A program made the translations under genes and the position numbers. The notes under the pieces were generated by a model. It ran no database searches. It was given only the letters and a program-made list of their open reading frames with translations, and had not been told where the DNA came from. This document shows positions 43,407 through 52,837 of a stretch of DNA of 64,000 bases, piece by piece. Location: contig NZ_JAEHFJ010000007.1 of assembly GCF_016406085.1 (NCBI RefSeq), positions 62,001 to 126,000 on the forward strand, read 5' to 3'. Within the stretch, counting starts at the first letter, position 1; the number at the start of each line of letters is the position of its first letter. The stretch is from Aureibaculum flavum (GTDB lineage: Bacteria > Bacteroidota > Bacteroidia > Flavobacteriales > Flavobacteriaceae).

Positions 43407-44546
43407 TTAATAATCAAAGATGTCACCAAAATTAAATGTTAAAGAAAAGCGTAAGGTGTTTTCTAAAGGATTGTTAACGTCAGATGAGTTTATCAAGTAG
43501 GACATATCTAAATTTAAACTTTTAAATTTAAATCCAGCTCCTAGTGTAAAATATTTTCGAGCTCCTTTCAATTCGTTTTCGTTAAAATATCCAAGACGAA
43601 GTCCCAATGTATTGTCATACATATATTCAGCACCTAATGCCCAAGTAAATTCTTTGAGTTCTTCACTAAATCCGTTTGGAGCATCGCCAAAAGATTGAAA
43701 CATACCTGGTAAAAATCCAACATCATCATCTTTTCCTTCGAGAATTTCTTCTGTTGAAGAATCTCTAATAGGAGGTGTCGGTACTAATAATTTATTGAAT
43801 TCAAGGTTGGTCGTTACAGAGTTCATATCATCTAAGATAAATTCAAATCCACCACCTAATTTTAAATTCGTAGGTATAAAACTTTCTCTACCTCCATCAG
43901 ATAAAGTTACTTTGGGGCCAATGTTAGATAAATTAAATCCACCACGCCAAATACCATTAAAATTACCGTAATTTTTCTCTGGAGATTGATAGTAACCAGC
44001 AATATCAACAGCAAAAGTATTTACAGTTTTTAAGTCAGAATTTTCTACTCTTAATGCATAATCCGAACGTATATAACGGACACCAACGGCCAATGCAAAT
44101 GTTTCATTTAATTTTAATGAATAAGAACCATCAAAAGATAATTCGTTAGGGTTTTCAGTTCCAATTGGATTTCCGCCCGAATCAGTTAAATCTATGGTTC
44201 CAAGTGAAAAGTATTTTAAACTTGCACCCCAAGCACTTTGTTCATTAATTTTATTTGAAAACGTTAAACTACTAACAAATACATCGTTCGTTAAGTTACG
44301 TAACCATGGTGTATAATTTACACCTACTGCGAACTGAGTATCCGAAAAAGCAAACTTAGCAGGGTTATGATGTTGAGAATTGGCATCAGGTTTGGTAGCT
44401 ACACCAATATCGCCCATACCTCCAGCACGAGCATCTGGTACAATTGTTAAAAATGGAGCGGCCGTGGTTATCGGATTTGGTTCGTCTTGTGCGTTAGCTA
44501 CATGTAAGCATAAGAATGCTATAAGTAGTAATAATGAGTTTTTCAT
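43407..44546 (-). CDS. porV: PorV, T9SS outer-membrane shuttle/attachment protein
   Basis: 379 residues from the ATG at 44546, which gives a good signal peptide (KNSLLLLIAFLCLHVANAQ) and starts 37 bases after the porU stop; the ATG at 44609 lies inside porU. The mature part begins PFLTIVPDARAGGMGDIGVAT, the hallmark of PorV/LptO, and continues as an FadL-like 14-strand barrel. In the T9SS PorV carries cargo from the translocon to the PorU sortase. With porU it forms the usual flavobacterial porU-porV pair. Confidence 0.95.
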   Translation of the reverse strand: MKNSLLLLIAFLCLHVANAQDEPNPITTAAPFLTIVPDARAGGMGDIGVATKPDANSQHHNPAKFAFSDTQFAVGVNYTPWLRNLTNDVFVSSLTFSNKINEQSAWGASLKYFSLGTIDLTDSGGNPIGTENPNELSFDGSYSLKLNETFALAVGVRYIRSDYALRVENSDLKTVNTFAVDIAGYYQSPEKNYGNFNGIWRGGFNLSNIGPKVTLSDGGRESFIPTNLKLGGGFEFILDDMNSVTTNLEFNKLLVPTPPIRDSSTEEILEGKDDDVGFLPGMFQSFGDAPNGFSEELKEFTWALGAEYMYDNTLGLRLGYFNENELKGARKYFTLGAGFKFKSLNLDMSYLINSSDVNNPLENTLRFSLTFNFGDIFDY

Positions 44547-44583
44547 CAGAATAGTTAAGTTAGGGATTTTGAACATTTTGATT

Positions 44584-47500
44584 TTACTGTAAAATGACAA
44601 GTTTTTCAAATTTTTCGTTTTTAGTATTTGTTAATGTCGATTTAACATTGAGTTTATAAATGTAAACCCCTTTTCCAATTTTATTACCAAAGTCATCTAA
44701 ACCATTCCATGATATGGAACGTGATAGATTTTCAGACTGTACGTTTTGGTTAATGGTTTTAATTAATTTACCAGAAACTGTAAATATCTGAACTTGAACC
44801 TCTAACGGTTCATTTGGTTTGTTGTGATTAAACCAAAACTCTGTATAATTTATAAAAGGATTAGGATAATTAAGAACATTACTCAATACCAAATCGCTGT
44901 TATCTACTACAACAAAATTTAACGTTGCTTCTGATGAATTATTGTATGTGTCCCAAACTTTAAAATTTAGGGTATGTAAACCAGGTTCTAAATTTCGAAA
45001 AGGGAATTTCACTTTTCCTGTAGTAAAGTCGTCCAGTTCGGTCTCGTAAAAATCATTTAATATATAAGGGTTGGCTTGGTCTCCATCTAAAATGGCAACT
45101 ATATCATGGTCAACGGCAGTAATTGAAGTATTAATACCTGAGCTATCTTCTAAAATGGCAATTAAATTTGGAGATTCACTTGTGTTACCTCCATCTGCAA
45201 AAGATTCATCATCCATAAAAAGCTGAATGGTTGGGCCAATATTATCTTCTGGAGCATTTTCATCTATACCTCCAATAATTATTTCTTGATTTACACCGCC
45301 TTTGTCAATTAGTTCATTGTCTGCATATAAACTAATTTTAGCATTTCCGTACGCAATTCTTATATCTTTCGGAACAATAAAATCAAAATTAAAAATACCA
45401 TTTTTTATAGAAGCTCTTCCTGTAAAAATTTTACTTTCAATAGCATCAAAAGAAAGTTTGTTACCAAAATTATTATTATCTAATGTAATTCGGTCTACTG
45501 ATTTATCATAAATGGTTGCAGACAACTCGCCATTAAAATCTGTTAAATTATTTCCTAGAGCATCTTTTACAACTCCTTCTAAACTTATTTTAGATAAGGC
45601 TTTTAATGTATCGGTTGCTGAGGTAATGTTTTGTCCGTTTAATTTAGTAAGCTCAATACTTGGTTTTGGACGTGCGAGTTTCATTGCGGGGTCACCTAAA
45701 TAAAAAACAAATAAACGTTGCGTGGTATTTGGAGCTGTGGGGTCATTTTTCATGGCCATCAGAGCTTCAGCAATGGTATAGTCTTCTCCGTTGAATCCAA
45801 AAAGTTTTTTGGTTAATATGTCGTTAAAACGTTGCCCAACACTGATAAAAATTTCACGCGTTGTAGTAATTAAACTTGTGGCACCTCCATAAGGATTTAA
45901 AAAAACAAACTCGCCGGCAGTGGGTCTAAGTGGGTTATCAAATTTGGAAAACTCACACGTAACAGTTATAAAGAGCGGTAATTTGTTGGGGTTGTTCCAA
46001 TCATTTATAGCTGAGGTTTCCAGAATACGCTCGTTAGCCCAACCATCTTCCCCGCCATGCCCGAAATAATTTATGACTAAAGATCCTGTTTCAACAGCGT
46101 TATTTATAGCTTCGTTTACATCAGGATAGCGTTCGCCACCAGCAGAAGTTTCCTGCACATAGGCATCAGCATAGATCTTTGACAAATTATAAATAGGTCG
46201 TCTGTTTTTAAGCGTATCGGCTAATTTTTCTACGGTTTCTTGAAGTATAAACTCACTAGCCACATCAGGATCATCAGCCACTAACGTAATTCTATTACGC
46301 CAATCTCCAAAAGATTCTATATTATAATAGTTTAAGGTTTTATCAACAGTAGTCTTGGCTTCACTTACTGTAGATATTGGAAACCTTCCTGTTGCCACAT
46401 CTTGATTATCAGCATTACTCAATTCACCTTCATCATCATCCATCATACCATAATAATCATCTGTAACATAAGAACGTGCTAAATCAAAACTTTCTAAAGA
46501 TTGAAAAGAGGGTACGATATTATTGTTATCGTTAATCCGATCTTTAAAATCATAAGAAGCATCGCCAAATAGACAGACATATTTAATTCTAGATTCTTGA
46601 CTAGATGCATTTAAATACAAATGTCTAATAAAATCGCGAATAGCGGTTAAATCAGGTGAGCCAGAACCAAATTCATTATATATATGGTCTAAATTAATTA
46701 CCCGAACCACTAAGTTAGAATTCTCCCTATGGTATGTAGCCAATCTTTCTGCTTCATTCATTAAAAAATCTTGAGTGATAATTACATAATCGATATCTTT
46801 TAAAGCCTGTAAATTTTGATTAGGAATTTTGGTCTGCTCAATAATTTTTGGTTTGTAATAATCATTTTCGTTCAGTACGATAAATTCTTGTAATGAACCT
46901 CCATACATATTAAAACTAAATAGATCTAAATTTGATTGATTGGTGATGATTTTTGGATTAATACCATCTGTAACATTCCAGACTTGATCAATTTTCAAAT
47001 TGTTTTCTATTTGATAATTAAAAAGCGTAGAATTTGATTGGGATTCAAAATTTCTAAAGGAAAATTGGTTGCCATTTGCAGTTAGCTTTTTAACTCCAAT
47101 TAGTTCTACATAATCTAAATAGGCTTTAGCCGAAGGGTTACCATTATTATTGTAAGTAATTTCTACTGCTATACTTGAGGTGTTCACAGTTGCATTCTGA
47201 GAACTTTCACGTGGAATGGCAAGTGTTAAATTACCTGAAGTTGAAGGTACTGCAGGTAAGCTAATGTTCATTAAATTCTGACCATTCACTTTTATATCAA
47301 ATGAAGATGCTGTAGAGGATATGGCTACACCTCTTACTCTTATCGTAATAGGTTGTGAAACGTCTAGGTTCTCAAATTGAAATATTTTCGTTGTAGTATT
47401 CTCAAAACTTAATTCCTTACCAAACCATTGTTGTCCGTTTGCAAATAAATTTGTTATGTCATTTTCAATAAAATCATAATCATTATATGTAGTTATTGTT

Positions 47501-48057
47501 TCTGTTGCGGTTGCTAAAATATCAGGAGCAGTTGTAATGCGTTTACCCAAACCATTATCAACGGTTAAGAAATAATAGGCCTTATCACTATAAATATTAT
47601 TAATGTGTTTAGATTGGGAAGGTTGTGACGGAATAATATTCCAACCATGTGGCCCTATACCATAAAAGAGGATATAATCATTAGTATCAAAACTACTATC
47701 TTCTTCACCATTTACAAAAATTGCATTTTCTTGCAATCCATCATATCTGAAATCAGCATTTTTTTGAGGTAGTAATTGTCCACCATTTCCAAAGATCCTG
47801 ATGTTTTTAGGATTTATATCAGTTGTGTTTACTCCTAGGTTTTGTAAAAACTGTTTGTCTATTTTAAAAACACCAGTAGTATCAATTGAAAATTTGTACC
47901 AGGTACCTTGAGATAATACAGCGTTTTTAACCGTTGAATAAGATTTTGTATTGGATACAGTATTTCTATCAATGTTTTGAGAGTAAACAAAGAAAGGGGC
48001 TATATATAATAGGTGTACTAATGATCTAAAAAACTTTTTCAAATGAAATGACTTCAT
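44584..48057 (-). CDS. porU: PorU, T9SS C-terminal signal peptidase (gingipain-like C25)
   Basis: 1157 residues. A signal peptide (SLVHLLYIAPFFVYSQ) precedes the Ig-like/jelly-roll N-terminal part. The gingipain-like caspase fold carries catalytic His667 in NYFGHGGEDGWANE and Cys701 in FITVTCEFSKFDNP. The end is a T9SS-type CTD with NYPNPFINYTEFWFNHN and GKGVYIYKLNV. PorU cleaves the sorting domain from cargo and attaches it to A-LPS or leaves it free. It stands directly before porV and opposite gldJ, the standard flavobacterial arrangement. Confidence 0.95.
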   Translation of the reverse strand: MKSFHLKKFFRSLVHLLYIAPFFVYSQNIDRNTVSNTKSYSTVKNAVLSQGTWYKFSIDTTGVFKIDKQFLQNLGVNTTDINPKNIRIFGNGGQLLPQKNADFRYDGLQENAIFVNGEEDSSFDTNDYILFYGIGPHGWNIIPSQPSQSKHINNIYSDKAYYFLTVDNGLGKRITTAPDILATATETITTYNDYDFIENDITNLFANGQQWFGKELSFENTTTKIFQFENLDVSQPITIRVRGVAISSTASSFDIKVNGQNLMNISLPAVPSTSGNLTLAIPRESSQNATVNTSSIAVEITYNNNGNPSAKAYLDYVELIGVKKLTANGNQFSFRNFESQSNSTLFNYQIENNLKIDQVWNVTDGINPKIITNQSNLDLFSFNMYGGSLQEFIVLNENDYYKPKIIEQTKIPNQNLQALKDIDYVIITQDFLMNEAERLATYHRENSNLVVRVINLDHIYNEFGSGSPDLTAIRDFIRHLYLNASSQESRIKYVCLFGDASYDFKDRINDNNNIVPSFQSLESFDLARSYVTDDYYGMMDDDEGELSNADNQDVATGRFPISTVSEAKTTVDKTLNYYNIESFGDWRNRITLVADDPDVASEFILQETVEKLADTLKNRRPIYNLSKIYADAYVQETSAGGERYPDVNEAINNAVETGSLVINYFGHGGEDGWANERILETSAINDWNNPNKLPLFITVTCEFSKFDNPLRPTAGEFVFLNPYGGATSLITTTREIFISVGQRFNDILTKKLFGFNGEDYTIAEALMAMKNDPTAPNTTQRLFVFYLGDPAMKLARPKPSIELTKLNGQNITSATDTLKALSKISLEGVVKDALGNNLTDFNGELSATIYDKSVDRITLDNNNFGNKLSFDAIESKIFTGRASIKNGIFNFDFIVPKDIRIAYGNAKISLYADNELIDKGGVNQEIIIGGIDENAPEDNIGPTIQLFMDDESFADGGNTSESPNLIAILEDSSGINTSITAVDHDIVAILDGDQANPYILNDFYETELDDFTTGKVKFPFRNLEPGLHTLNFKVWDTYNNSSEATLNFVVVDNSDLVLSNVLNYPNPFINYTEFWFNHNKPNEPLEVQVQIFTVSGKLIKTINQNVQSENLSRSISWNGLDDFGNKIGKGVYIYKLNVKSTLTNTKNEKFEKLVILQ

Positions 48058-48162
48058 ATATAAATTAAATGTCTCGCAAGATAATCATACTTATTTTATA
48101 TTAAGCATATATCAAATCTAAACAGTATAGAGCTTGTTTGGACGGTTTGTTTTAAATGCTTG

Positions 48163-48170
48163 CAAATTTA
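48163..48170 (-). promoter_or_regulatory. Possible -7 box (TAAATTTG) for porU
   Basis: Minus-strand TAAATTTG fits TAnnTTTG, about 105 bases before the porU start. No -33 partner found. Confidence 0.3.
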
Positions 48171-48320
48171 AATAGAATTAATCTCATTTTTTATAACATA
48201 ACATATAATAAAGAAATAAAACTATCGTTATACTAGCATTAACAGGCATAATGTGTCAAAAAAATACACCCCTAATGCCGAATGATTCAACTCTAAAAGA
48301 ATAAATTAAGAAGTTTAAAT

Positions 48321-50090
48321 ATGAGAAGGTATATCGGAAACAAAGTTTTGTTAACAGTATTAGTAGCTGCTACTTTAATAAGTTGTGGTAAAAAGTCCAG
48401 AACACATTCTGAACTTACAGGTTGGAAATTTAACGATCCAACTTATGGTGGTTTTACAGCTAATACAAACTATGCTGGTCAAAAAGTTCCACCAGGAATG
48501 GTACTAATTGAAGGAGGTACATTTACCATGGGTAGTGTAACTGATGATGTAATGTTCGACTGGAACACTACACCAACAAAACAACAAGTACGTTCATTCT
48601 ATATGGATGAAGCTGAGGTTACAAACTTAGAATATTTGTTTTATTTACAATATTTAGAGAAAGTATATCCTCCATCAGATGATAGTTATAGAAAAATTTA
48701 TCAATCTGCATTACCAGATACATTAGTTTGGAGAGATGCTCTTGGTTTTAATGAGTTATTATCTGAAGCATATTTACGTCACCCATCATATTCTGATTAT
48801 CCAGTTGTAGGTGTATCTTGGTTGCAAGCTACTGAATACTGTAAATGGAGAACGGATAGGGTTAATGAAAAAATATTAATGGATAAAGGTGTACTTAAGT
48901 CTTTATTTGATATGGATTCTGTAACTGTAGAAGGTAAAAATAGATTTGATACAGGTACTTATTTAGCAAATCCTGATTTGTTATTTGATGGTAACGAAGA
49001 TATTTATGGCAGAGGTTTGTATGATCCAAATGCTCAAGTAAAGAAACAAAGTAAAAAAGAAAGAAAGGCAGCTAAAAATGCTGACGATGCCGCTGGAGAT
49101 GATGGTGAAAAATTATCAAGAAAAGATAGAAAGTCTAAAAAATCTGATCAAGGTTTTACAGGTCGTCACGTTAAAACGTCTGATGGTATGTTAACACAAC
49201 GTTTTAGATTACCAACTGAAGCTGAATGGGAGTATGCTGCAAAAGCTGAAATTGAAAATAGAGAATACAATACTATTAGAGGAAGAAAAAAATATTCTTG
49301 GAATGGTTCAACAACTAGAGATGATTCAAGAAGAAGAGGTGGTGACCAATTAGCCAACTTTAAACAAGGTAAAGGTGATTATAGTGGTTTAGCAGGATGG
49401 AGTAATGATGGTGCTGACATCACAATTAGAGTTAAATCTTATGATTCTAATGCATTTGGACTGTATGATATGTCTGGTAATGTGGCAGAATGGGTAGCTG
49501 ATGTTTATAGACCAATTATAGATAACGATGCAAATGACTTTAACTATTTTAGAGGAAATGTATTTAAAAAACCTTTAATTGATGAAGAAGGTAAGGTAGT
49601 TGTTGTTGATTATAACAGTATAGAGTTTGATACATTGGATAATGGTAAAATTGTACCTAAAGATTTACCAGGTAGTATTAAATATGTGCCAATTACTAAG
49701 CGTGATGCTTTTATGAGACCTAATTATGAAAAAGCTGATAATATTGCTATCGGTGATGGAGATATGGCTTCAACTAAAAACTACTATCAAGATGAGGAAG
49801 ATATGGAAAATCAACCAAGAATGTATAATTCACCTAAAACACCAAAACAAATTGGAGAAAGTGGATTAATCATTCAACAATATGATACGAAAACTAGAAA
49901 CACTTTAATTAGTGATCAAGCTAGAGTTTATAAAGGAGGTTCATGGAAAGATAGAGCTTATTGGTTAGACCCAGCTCAACGTAGATATTTGCCAGAATAT
50001 ATGGCTACAAATTATATCGGATTTAGATGTGCAACTGACAAGTTAGGTGCTATGTCTTATAAAAGAAGACGTAAGGAACCACAAAGATAA
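48321..50090 (+). CDS. gldJ: Gliding motility/T9SS lipoprotein GldJ
   Basis: 589 residues. The lipobox is LISCGKK (Cys22). The core is the formylglycine-generating/sulfatase-modifying fold: PPGMVLIEGGTFTMGSV, YPVVGVSWLQATEYCKWR, RFRLPTEAEWEYAA, GNVAEWVADVYRP and YIGFRCATDK. A lysine- and aspartate-rich insertion (~240-285) interrupts the fold. GldJ is needed for gliding and for stability of the T9SS motor proteins in Flavobacterium johnsoniae, where it forms with GldK an outer-membrane ring. It is divergent from porU and followed by a terminator and murF, the usual synteny. Confidence 0.95.
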   Translation: MRRYIGNKVLLTVLVAATLISCGKKSRTHSELTGWKFNDPTYGGFTANTNYAGQKVPPGMVLIEGGTFTMGSVTDDVMFDWNTTPTKQQVRSFYMDEAEVTNLEYLFYLQYLEKVYPPSDDSYRKIYQSALPDTLVWRDALGFNELLSEAYLRHPSYSDYPVVGVSWLQATEYCKWRTDRVNEKILMDKGVLKSLFDMDSVTVEGKNRFDTGTYLANPDLLFDGNEDIYGRGLYDPNAQVKKQSKKERKAAKNADDAAGDDGEKLSRKDRKSKKSDQGFTGRHVKTSDGMLTQRFRLPTEAEWEYAAKAEIENREYNTIRGRKKYSWNGSTTRDDSRRRGGDQLANFKQGKGDYSGLAGWSNDGADITIRVKSYDSNAFGLYDMSGNVAEWVADVYRPIIDNDANDFNYFRGNVFKKPLIDEEGKVVVVDYNSIEFDTLDNGKIVPKDLPGSIKYVPITKRDAFMRPNYEKADNIAIGDGDMASTKNYYQDEEDMENQPRMYNSPKTPKQIGESGLIIQQYDTKTRNTLISDQARVYKGGSWKDRAYWLDPAQRRYLPEYMATNYIGFRCATDKLGAMSYKRRRKEPQR

Positions 50091-50113
50091 GTCTTGCTAT
50101 AGAATAAATATTT

Positions 50114-50147
50114 AAAACTCAATACATTTTGTATTGAGTTTTTTTTT
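50114..50147 (+). terminator. Terminator of gldJ
   Basis: AAAACTCAATAC, short loop, GTATTGAGTTTT and a T-run, 24 bases after the gldJ stop. Confidence 0.92.
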
Positions 50148-50245
50148 AGTTTTAACCCATGGAATGTCAAGATAAAAATTATAGAAATTGTTAAAGTGAT
50201 AATTTATACATTCCATTTGACCATAAAAATAATATACATTGACAC

Positions 50246-51523
50246 ATGAATATTTCAGAACTCTATTTAATTTATAAACAGACCTATCAAGTATCTACAG
50301 ATACTAGAAAAGTGGAAAAAGGTTGTGTTTTTTTTGCATTAAAAGGTGATAATTTTAATGGTAATAAATTTGCTGAAGATGCTTTAAAAAAAGGAGCAGC
50401 TTTTGCGGTTGTAGATGAAGCTGTATATCAAACAAAACCAACTATTATTTTAGTAAATGATGTTTTGAAAACGATGCAGGCATTAGCTTCTTATCATAGA
50501 AATGAACTTGGGATACCGATTATTGGTCTAACAGGGAGTAACGGTAAAACCACAACTAAAGAGTTGATTAACGCTGTTCTTTCTGAGAAATACAATACAA
50601 CTGCGACAAAGGGTAATTTAAACAATCATATTGGTGTGCCGTTGACACTACTTTCAATGACACCAAAAACTGAAATTGGTATCGTTGAAATGGGGGCGAA
50701 TCATTTAAAAGAAATTGAATTTTTATGTAACATTGCCCAACCTGATTACGGTTATATTACGAACTTCGGAAAGGCTCATTTAGAAGGGTTTGGTAGTATT
50801 GAAGGTGTAATAGAAGGTAAGTCAGAATTATACACTTATTTAAAAAGTAAAAATAAAACTGCTTTTGTAAATGCCAACGATCCTATTCAATTAGAAAAAT
50901 CAACAGCTATTAATCAAGTAACATTTGGTGGAGAAAATGGTGACGTTCCTGTTCGTTTTGTAGAGGCTAATCCGTTTGTTCATGTTCAATTTAATAATGA
51001 AATTGTAAAAAGTCAATTGATTGGAGCTTATAATTATAATAATATTTCGGCGGCATTAGCTATTGGTAATTTCTTTAAAGTGAAAAGTGAAGATAGTATT
51101 AAGGCTATAGAGAATTATGTACCTAGTAATAATCGCTCTCAAATAATTCATAAAGAATCTAATAAAATTGTTTTGGATGCCTATAATGCCAATCCGAGTA
51201 GTATGGAAGTTGCTTTAGAAAATTTATCAAATTTAACGGATTCTCATAAAATTGCAATTTTGGGTGATATGTTTGAATTAGGAAAAACAGCTGAAGCTGA
51301 GCATCAATTTATTGTTGATTTGTTAAGTAAACTCTCAATTACAAAAGCATACTTAATTGGAGAGAATTTTTATAAATGCAGTGTTAATGAAGATAAGATT
51401 CAACTATTTAATTCTTACGAAGCGTTTAAAGCGTATTTTTCAACTCTCAATATTATGAACACAACACTATTAATTAAAGCATCAAGAGGTATGGCTTTAG
51501 AGCGAGTATTGGAAATAGTTTAA
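50246..51523 (+). CDS. murF: UDP-MurNAc-tripeptide-D-alanyl-D-alanine ligase
   Basis: 425 residues. N-terminal UDP-MurNAc binding part with STDTRKVEKGCVFFALKGDNFNGN, the P-loop GLTGSNGKTTTKEL (~92-105), a catalytic region VEMGANHLKEI, and the C-terminal ADP-binding region with LDAYNANPSSMEVAL. This is the complete Mur-ligase fold. It adds D-Ala-D-Ala to the UDP-MurNAc-tripeptide in the cytoplasm. It is convergent with the alpha/beta-hydrolase gene, with only two bases between the stops. Confidence 0.95.
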   Translation: MNISELYLIYKQTYQVSTDTRKVEKGCVFFALKGDNFNGNKFAEDALKKGAAFAVVDEAVYQTKPTIILVNDVLKTMQALASYHRNELGIPIIGLTGSNGKTTTKELINAVLSEKYNTTATKGNLNNHIGVPLTLLSMTPKTEIGIVEMGANHLKEIEFLCNIAQPDYGYITNFGKAHLEGFGSIEGVIEGKSELYTYLKSKNKTAFVNANDPIQLEKSTAINQVTFGGENGDVPVRFVEANPFVHVQFNNEIVKSQLIGAYNYNNISAALAIGNFFKVKSEDSIKAIENYVPSNNRSQIIHKESNKIVLDAYNANPSSMEVALENLSNLTDSHKIAILGDMFELGKTAEAEHQFIVDLLSKLSITKAYLIGENFYKCSVNEDKIQLFNSYEAFKAYFSTLNIMNTTLLIKASRGMALERVLEIV

Positions 51524-51525
51524 TC

Positions 51526-52263
51526 TTACTTTTGTTTTAATAAAAATTCTTTAAAAGCGTTCCAATAATTTTCATGACCGTCATTCTTTTTCCATAAGGC
51601 TTTAGAACCGTGGTATCCTTTTAACTTAGGCTTAAATTGTGTAATTAAGTTTGGCTTAATTTGACTTAATAGTTTTTCCACAGGTTTGATTTCTCGTTTA
51701 GAAGACGTTGCAAATACAGGGATACTTATTGATTTTATAGTTTGCTTTAATTTTATACCTGTTAAATATTCTCCTGGGCTAAAGACAGCAATAGCCTTTG
51801 TTTTTAAATTCTCACTACCAATCCACAAAGCTAACGAAGCAGAGTAGGAGCTACCTACTAAAATAACAGGTTGTTCTCCATTTATTTTATACAAATAATC
51901 TATAGCGGCCTCAACATCTTGTTTGGCTCCAGCATAACCAACATTTCTTAATTTATTGTTTGCATCAATCGCAGTTTGGTTAACAATTCCATTTATTTCT
52001 TGACCAGAACGCTGATCTATTGCCATGCAAGAAAAACCTAATGCATTCAGCTCTATCGCGGTATTTAAATATTCACCACGACTATAGCCTGCCTGATGAC
52101 ATAACAAAACTGTTGGGGGTATGTTTTCTAGAAAGTAAGTGTCAGCCGTAATAATTACAGAATCTTTGGCATAAAATGTAATCGTTTTAGAATCTAAAAT
52201 AGATTCTTGGGCCGGAATATCTGATAAATATAAAAGACCAATAAGTAAAATATAAAAACGCAT
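51526..52263 (-). CDS. Exported alpha/beta hydrolase
   Basis: 245 residues with a signal peptide (FYILLIGLLYLSDIPAQ). The fold has VLLCHQAGYSRGEY (oxyanion region), the nucleophile Ser in VGSSYSASLAL, the acid near ATSSKREIKP and His in DGHENYW. It belongs to the dienelactone hydrolase/esterase type in pattern; the substrate is unknown. It faces murF tail to tail. A pseudogene lies upstream on the same strand. Confidence 0.8.
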   Translation of the reverse strand: MRFYILLIGLLYLSDIPAQESILDSKTITFYAKDSVIITADTYFLENIPPTVLLCHQAGYSRGEYLNTAIELNALGFSCMAIDQRSGQEINGIVNQTAIDANNKLRNVGYAGAKQDVEAAIDYLYKINGEQPVILVGSSYSASLALWIGSENLKTKAIAVFSPGEYLTGIKLKQTIKSISIPVFATSSKREIKPVEKLLSQIKPNLITQFKPKLKGYHGSKALWKKNDGHENYWNAFKEFLLKQK

Positions 52264-52316
52264 AGTATAGATTTATGTTACCAAGATAATAAATTTAAAT
52301 AACTAATTTTATTGTT

Positions 52317-52736
52317 CTAATTAACTATTTTTTCAAACTTTTTAGCACAACCTTCAGTACATGGATATCATAATTGTAGCTTATTTTCAATAAGCTTATA
52401 ATTAATATTATACTCAGAAGAATTACATTCGTTTTTTACAAAAATAATCTCAGTTTTATCATTAGATAAGCCAACGGTATCCTTTTTCGTATCACTATTC
52501 GTAGAGTAAAAAGACTCAATTGATATGATTTTTTTATTTTTAAAGAATTCAATAATTTTCTCATTTACAATGGGTTATAATTACCACTGCCATCACCTGG
52601 ATCTCAATATTGTTCAATCAATTTACATCTGCCAATTAATTCTTCATTTTATAAGATTACATCTTCTTCTTTTGTACAAGAAGAAAGAATAGCTATTGTA
52701 AGTACCAAAAATATAGGTCGATTCGTTGTTTAATTT
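52317..52736 (-). pseudogene. Decayed lipocalin-like lipoprotein gene
   Basis: Reading the minus strand gives a lipoprotein-like start (FLVLTIAILSSCTKEEDVIL), then a stop, NEELIGRCKLIEQY, a second stop, DPGDGSGNYNPL and a third stop; from there a shift of frame restores NEKIIEFFKNKKIISIES to KLIENKLQL, a fourth stop, and YPCTEGCAKKFEKIVN before the final TAG. A lipobox followed by LIG-W-KLIE and DPGDGSG is a common plan among Bacteroidota lipoproteins, so this was once a gene of about 135 codons. The start codon is lost or unclear, so the left boundary on the minus strand is approximate. Four stops and one frameshift exclude expression of the full protein. Confidence 0.7.
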
Positions 52737-52837
52737 TGAATAATAAATGCTATTGGTCGAAAAAAGTTGTGTACGAATAGTATTTTGGTTTATTTTAGAT
52801 TTTTATATTTAAATTTTAATCTAATCAACCCCGTATC

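Noticed and set aside
44546-44609. Longer PorV start at 44609
   Set aside because: It lies inside porU and would put 21 residues before an otherwise perfect signal peptide.
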